Assembly (NCBI GenBank): GCA_008828725.1
Contig: MEHQ01002309.1
Coordinates: 548,236-612,235 of the forward strand
Length of the DNA stretch: 64,000 bases
Origin: Saccharina japonica
Lineage: Eukaryota > Sar > Phaeophyceae > Laminariales > Laminariaceae
Direction: 5' to 3'
In this document: one piece after another, positions 59,640-64,000 of the stretch
Layout: each line of letters opens with the position of its first letter
Numbering within the stretch: position 1 is the first letter of the stretch
Program-made: the position numbers and the translations under genes
Notes under the pieces: generated by a model
Databases searched by the model: none
What the model saw: only the letters and a program-made list of their open reading frames with translations
What the model was told of the DNA's origin: nothing

Positions 59640-61950
59640 TGGGCTGTTTAAGGGGGCAATGTAAACGTTTGGTAGTTTCGCGGAAGCATTACGGGAGCAC
59701 CATGGGAGCACCATAGGAGCATCACGGAAGCATCATGGAAGCCCCAAATCCAAGCAAGGGTTTCCTTGCAAACCCCCATGGAAACCCCATGAAAACCCCA
59801 TGGAAACTGCATGGTTGAACGGTGGAAGAACCATGGCAGTCCCATGGAAGCACATGGAAGCACCATGGCAGTCTCATGGAAGCACATGGAAGCACCATGG
59901 AAGCACATGGAAGTACATGAAAGCGCCATGGAGGTATGGAAGTCCCATGGAGGTACCACGGAAGTCGCACGGAATTCCCATGAACATATGCTCCGATAGT
60001 GGTGGACCGTTGTTTTTGCTGAGACTCAACACTTGGGGAGCTCAATACCGCGCCCCATAGCCGGACATTGAGAAGCACGTGAAAGTGCAGCACACAACAG
60101 GCAATGCCACGGCCTCGGTGTACATCGGGAATAATTTCGTCACACCCAAATGACATCCCACCGATTCCTCAGTTAAGGGGTAGCCCCCCCCCCCCCCCCC
60201 CGCCAGACACAAATATGTTGGCCAACATGTGCTACGGTAGTACCCCTATCGTCGCACGCCTCCATGGGGGTACCCATGGAGGCACCACGGAAAAACCACG
60301 AACGTCCCCATGGAAGCAAGTGCTCCGATGGCATCCTCTTGAAAGTCCCTATATGGCAGTCTCCATGGAAGCCATGGTGCTTCCATGGAAGCACTGTGCT
60401 TCCACGAACGCACAATGAAAATGCCATGGACGTGCAATACCAGGTATAAGTTATCATCGATGTGCCAATGAAAGTATCTACAGGCACTGTGCGTCTATGT
60501 ATATAATCCCCCATGAAAACCCATGGAAGCACCATCGGCGCACAATGGAAGTCTCGTAGAGGCACCATCGAATCCCCGACGCATGCTATGATAGAGGTAC
60601 ACCATGTTTGTTTTTGAGCTCCTCACTTAAGGAGCGTCATACCTCACCGAAAAAATGATTTTGGAGGAAAACAAAAGTGCTGCCGGATGAGAAATCTCGT
60701 GACCGAAGTATTTTCTGAAACATATTTCGTCACAAAAATGAAAGTCCGACGGGTTTGGCTTAAGGAGCCCGATCGTTCAGAAAACGATTCAGCCAAAAAG
60801 TGCTACCTCTACCGTAGCACGCGTCCCCCATGGATATCTCCATGGACGTCTTCATGGGAGCGATATTCTTCCATGGAAGCACCATGAAAGTCCCCATGAG
60901 AGTCCCCGTGGAAATCCTCATGGAAGCACCATGGAAGTTCGATGGAGACACCATGGAATCCCGTGGAATTTGGACCTTGGAAGTACTGTGCTTCCACGGA
61001 CTCTGGAGGCACCATAGAAGTCCCCGTGTAAGCATTATGTTCCACAGAAGCCCCCAATGGAATTCCCGTGGAAGCCGCATGTGATTCGATGGGGAAGCGT
61101 TGTGTGCTTCCATGGAGTTCCTTGTAGAAGTGCCCATGTGGATGTACTATATATCCATGGAAAATAACATGAAAGCATTACCATGTAAATGACCACATGA
61201 AACTCTCCATGGAATACCATGAAAGTATCACCATGTAAATGACCTTGGAACTCTCCATGGAAGTCCCCATGGAAGCAACCGTGCAAGTCCCCATGGAAGC
61301 GCCACGGAAGCACCATGGAAGCCTCCATGGATGCACAGTACTCATTGCATAGTGCTTCCACAGTGCTTCGATGGGCGCTTTTTCGTGACCATCGTGGGAC
61401 TTCCATGTCAGCACGGTGTCTCCTTTGGGACTTCCAAGGTACGTATTTTGAAGCACTGAGCTTCTATGGGAACTTCCATGATGCTCCCCCATTGTGATCC
61501 CATGCTCCCGTGGTGCTCCCATTGCGACTTCCTCGGGGCTTCCACGACAGCACAGTGCTTCCATGGAGAATTTCATGGGGAGTTCCTTGCCGCCTCCACT
61601 TCTACGGGACCCCCTTGGTGCTTCCATGGGAAATTCCATGGAAATTTGTGGAAGTGAAGTGCTTCAATGGGACATTCCATGAATTACTGGTTCTGCCATG
61701 GGATTCCCGTGGCACCTCCGAGGAAGAACGTTGCTTCCATTGGGACTGGACTGGAAGCACGGTTCTTCAATGCGGACTTCCGTGGTGTTTACGTTTGGGA
61801 CTTCCATGGAGTTTCCATGCTGCTTCCATGATACTGTCGTGTGGTGTTTCCGTGGGACAAGCACATTTTTTTCCATGGGGGCTTCCGTGGTTCTTCCGTG
61901 GAGGCTCCATGGTGCCTCCAGCTTCCACGGGGCTCTCATGTGGTGCTTCC
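59640..61950. repeat. CCATGGAAG minisatellite, inverted halves
   Basis: From 59,690 to about 61,330 the plus strand is dominated by CATGGAAGCACCATGGAAGTCCC words; from about 61,340 to 61,950 the complementary CTTCCATGGGACTTCC form dominates. Units are irregular, 10-24 bases, with many NcoI sites (CCATGG). Unique islands (60,000-60,240 and 60,590-60,830) break it up. Open frames inside it are repeat artefacts. Confidence 0.8.
60755..60830. repeat. Diverged repeat shared with 62,665-62,742
   Basis: TTAAGGAGCC...CGTTCAG...TTTAGCCAAAAA-like...TACCTCTA...CGTAGCACGCGTCC occurs here and at 62,665-62,742. A neighbouring pair, 60,590-60,700 and 62,285-62,410 (GACGCATGC, ACTTAAGGAGC/ACTTGAGGGGC, CTCACCGAAAA/CTCAACCGAAAA), keeps the same order, so about 250 bp are duplicated 1.9 kb apart. 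Confidence 0.5.
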
Positions 61951-61954
61951 CTGG

Positions 61955-62239
61955 GACTGGTGTTACGGTGGGGGGGTCATGTATACTCGTAGGTGTTTTT
62001 TTTTTCACCTGCACAGAGCCACTCGGCAGAGTGACAGCTTTACTGCGTTGTACTCACAACCTTTTTTTTGTTTTTTTGTTGTTCTATATGCACCGCCATT
62101 GGAGGTTTTGTTACGTAACGCGAACAAAATATGTTTAGGTCCAATTTTCAGTTAGATTCGGAGCCACTCGTCCGAGTGGCCAAAACCCGGTACGAGTGAA
62201 AAGGTAGGTACCCCCCCCCCCCCTATCGTAGCACCAGTC
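61955..62239. mobile_element. MITE-like element with GACTGGTG ends, copy 2
   Basis: Same element as 5681-5934, here with both ends: GACTGGTGTTACGGTGGGGGGG and, reversed, GACTGGTGCTACGATAGGGGGG. CTGG flanks both sides (61,951-61,954 and 62,240-62,243). It is inserted in the CCATGGAAG minisatellite. No open frame. Confidence 0.75.
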
Positions 62240-62404
62240 CTGGTGCTTTCATGGGGGCTTCATGATATGATGTATCCATGGTGGTGCTCTGACGCATGCC
62301 AGCTTAAGGTAGAAGTGCTGAGGGCGGCCACTTGAGGGGCTCTACATCTCAACCGAAAACTGTTTTTGGACGAAAACAAACACGCCGTGCTGTTCGATGA
62401 ATAA

Positions 62405-62606
62405 AGGCCCGTTTTAACGAAGAAAAAAAAAAATCAATTTGGAAAAACTAAAATTCAAATTCGCTTTTCATTGGTCAACACACGCACCAGCACCCCCCAA
62501 GGTCCCTAACCTTTGGTGCTGGTGCGCGCTTTGACCAATGAAAAGCGGATTTGAATATTTTTTTTTCTCTCCAAATTGTTTTTTTTTTCTTCGTTAAAAC
62601 GGGCCC
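62405..62606. mobile_element. Fold-back MITE with TAA duplication
   Basis: AGGCCCGTTTTAACGAAG at the left and its near-exact complement at the right, flanked by TAA (62,402-62,404 and 62,607-62,609). Almost the entire 202 bp folds back: TTCATTGGTCAA and GCACCAGCACC pair with TTGACCAATGAA and GGTGCTGGTGC around a CCCCAAGGTCCCTAACC loop. The ends match those of the 781-bp element at 16,054 (GGGCCCGTYTTAACGA), so the two are one family. Confidence 0.85.
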
Positions 62607-62750
62607 TAAACACGTGACCTTAAGTAGAACAAAACGAAAAAAAATAATTCGGACGATTGTGGGTTAAGGAGCCTTTAACCGGTCATTCAGATTTGTTTTT
62701 AGCCAAAAATCGGTATACCTCTATCGTCGTAGCACGCGTCCTCTATTTCG

Positions 62751-62853
62751 GGCCACCATACATAGTAATCAGGACCCATCTCGTACACAAAAAAAAACTA
62801 TATATTCCAGTACATTTTACTAAGCATATTTGGTCCTGATTACTATGTCCCCC
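62751..62853. mobile_element. Short inverted-repeat element, CATAGTAATCAGGACC ends
   Basis: CATAGTAATCAGGACC at 62,761 is exactly inverted at 62,832-62,847 (GGTCCTGATTACTATG) around a 55-base AT-rich core. Its size, CATAGTAA start and adjoining poly-C resemble the CATAGTAAATA family in gene A, but the cores differ. Confidence 0.65.
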
Positions 62854-63292
62854 CCCCGCCATACTAGCGGCAGTAGAGACCAGGGACAAACAACGGACAC
62901 CACCCACCTCTCTTCTCCGTAGGCTACGTATGAGACCCACCCTTCCCGCGACGACGGTGACAGGGCTTGGCTGCCACAGTCAATACTTCCGCATCGAAAA
63001 AATCCGACGAGGAAATATCCCGCTATTATGTTAGCGCCCGATCAAGGTGAGCGCCGAACTCGTCCTCGAGCTCTGGCATACATGTGCTGAGGATGGCGCA
63101 GGCCCGACCCTTACCCCGGTCGGGGAGAAGCCGAGAAGTGCCACGTAACATGTAAGCGTAAATCGGTTCTCTTGTCTCGCGCTTTTGTGCGTAGGACACC
63201 TTCCAGGCGGGACTGCATAATATATCTGACAGCGACAGGTTAGAGTCATAACGAAGGGGCCTCGCTCTTCTCCGTTTGCAAGAAGCACGTTA
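62854..63292. other. No gene supported
   Basis: Apparently unique sequence. A minus-strand frame at 63,031-63,288 (85 codons) has no supporting context. Confidence 0.35.
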
Positions 63293-63594
63293 AGTAGGCT
63301 CTTCTCCCTCCCCCCCCACTACGCGAGGGTCTATGGTCATATGACTATACGGCCGTGCACGACATGAGTACACCCCCCCCTCCCCACTACGGTTCTTGCC
63401 TTGCACTTTTATCGCGAGAAGATTCCAGCTCTTTCTTCCCTCGTCAACTCTCGTCGAATTGTGCTGACCCCCGCTATAATATGCGCTCTCGACAGTTGGT
63501 ATCATTTGAAAATAAAATCTCCATCCGGAGACTCGAAGCTTCGACCTCCAACCTAACAGGCTTCGTGGTTACCTGTTAGACCACCGGGGCGACC
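63293..63594 (-). mobile_element. tRNA-derived SINE, copy 5, 3'-truncated, with internal insertion
   Basis: Reversed, it starts GGTCGCCCCGGTGGTCTAACAGG (A box) with a B-box region CGAAGCTTCGAGTCTCC, then CGAGAGCGC, CGAGAGTTGACGAGG, CGATAAAAGTGCAAGGCAAG and CCGTAGTGGGGAGG. About 60 foreign bases follow and the GTAGTGGGG...GAGCCTACTT segment is repeated before the element stops, without the GTGACCCCGG part or an A tail. Confidence 0.75.
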
Positions 63595-64000
63595 GCCTGG
63601 TTGGGTGTTTATCGGTTTCTTGTACACGAAGCCGCTATCAGGGATATACGAACGGGTACTACCGTATAATATAACAGCACGGCGCACTGCTCTTCTAGCA
63701 CGTTCGTTTTGGTTTCGCCATGTGCTTCGTACACAAATAGGCGGTCGCGTACAACAATCCACTTGATGCACAGCGGACGCGTCACCGGGTGAAGATGTTT
63801 TTGGCGCAGGTGGCAAGGTTTTTAGCTCGTGGCAAGGGATCAAGGGGGGGGTGCAACGTATAGTAGTGCATTGATTGCCCGAGCCTTGTGGAGATTTTTT
63901 TGTGCACACGACGTACCAGGTACAACAACGTATACGATCACCGCTGTACGTAAGTCAAACCGCGTTCTTCATATAATATAGTCGCGGGCCAAAAAAATGT
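63595..64000. other. No gene supported
   Basis: Apparently unique sequence up to the window edge; a TACCAGGTAC word occurs near 63,915. Confidence 0.35.

Noticed and set aside
59648..62138. Several 100-160-codon frames rich in M, W, H, G
   Set aside because: Translations of the CCATGGAAG minisatellite; they exist in several frames and on both strands.

Overview
The window reads as repeat-dense nuclear DNA of a eukaryote. It has multi-exon genes with GT-AG introns, tRNA-derived SINEs, a LINE reverse-transcriptase fragment, several families of short inverted-repeat transposons, satellites and segmental duplications. There are no operons, rRNA or standalone tRNA genes. The short-word vocabulary (CTGCTGTAC, GTACGTAC, TACGAGTAC, TACCAGGTA) suggests to me a brown alga or related stramenopile. 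That is an impression from composition, not something the sequence proves.

Layout. 0.5-2.6 kb is a degenerate satellite of about 42 bp. 2.7-11.2 kb and 29.8-38.4 kb are two diverged copies of one 8-kb segment, each carrying a minus-strand gene of at least 12 small exons. These exons encode a right-handed beta-helix protein with repeats of the polymorphic outer membrane protein (Pmp) type, FxxN...GGA. All 12 exons of copy A join in a consistent reading phase, and five are 81-84 bp with one repeat each. Copy B has lost one base in exon 9 and the splice donor after exon 10, so it is probably a pseudogene. Because A and B are paralogues, each insertion found in only one of them has a natural empty site in the other.

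15.2-28.5 kb is a second duplicated module (M1, M2, M3; a fragment M4 lies at 56.4 kb). It holds a few repeated exon-like blocks, interrupted in M1 by a 781-bp element with a TAA target duplication and by a 1.06-kb element with TAAGACG subterminal arrays. The module runs into three 225-bp tandem repeats.

39.6-54.8 kb is a composite. Two nearly identical 2.38-kb direct repeats flank a LINE fragment truncated at both ends, and 5.1 kb of this is followed by its inverted copy. The inverted copy ends at a single N, after which the sequence resumes at the same 151-bp repeat found in the spacer between the arms. A smaller perfect palindrome (24,199-24,615) also ends at an N. Both are likely assembly or template-switch products unless long reads prove otherwise.

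55.9-64 kb carries two more SINEs, an LTR-like repeat, a 2.3-kb CCATGGAAG minisatellite that flips strand midway, and three small inverted-repeat elements.

The only genes I can support as protein-coding with confidence are the two beta-helix paralogues and the LINE reverse transcriptase. Other exon-like blocks are given at low confidence.
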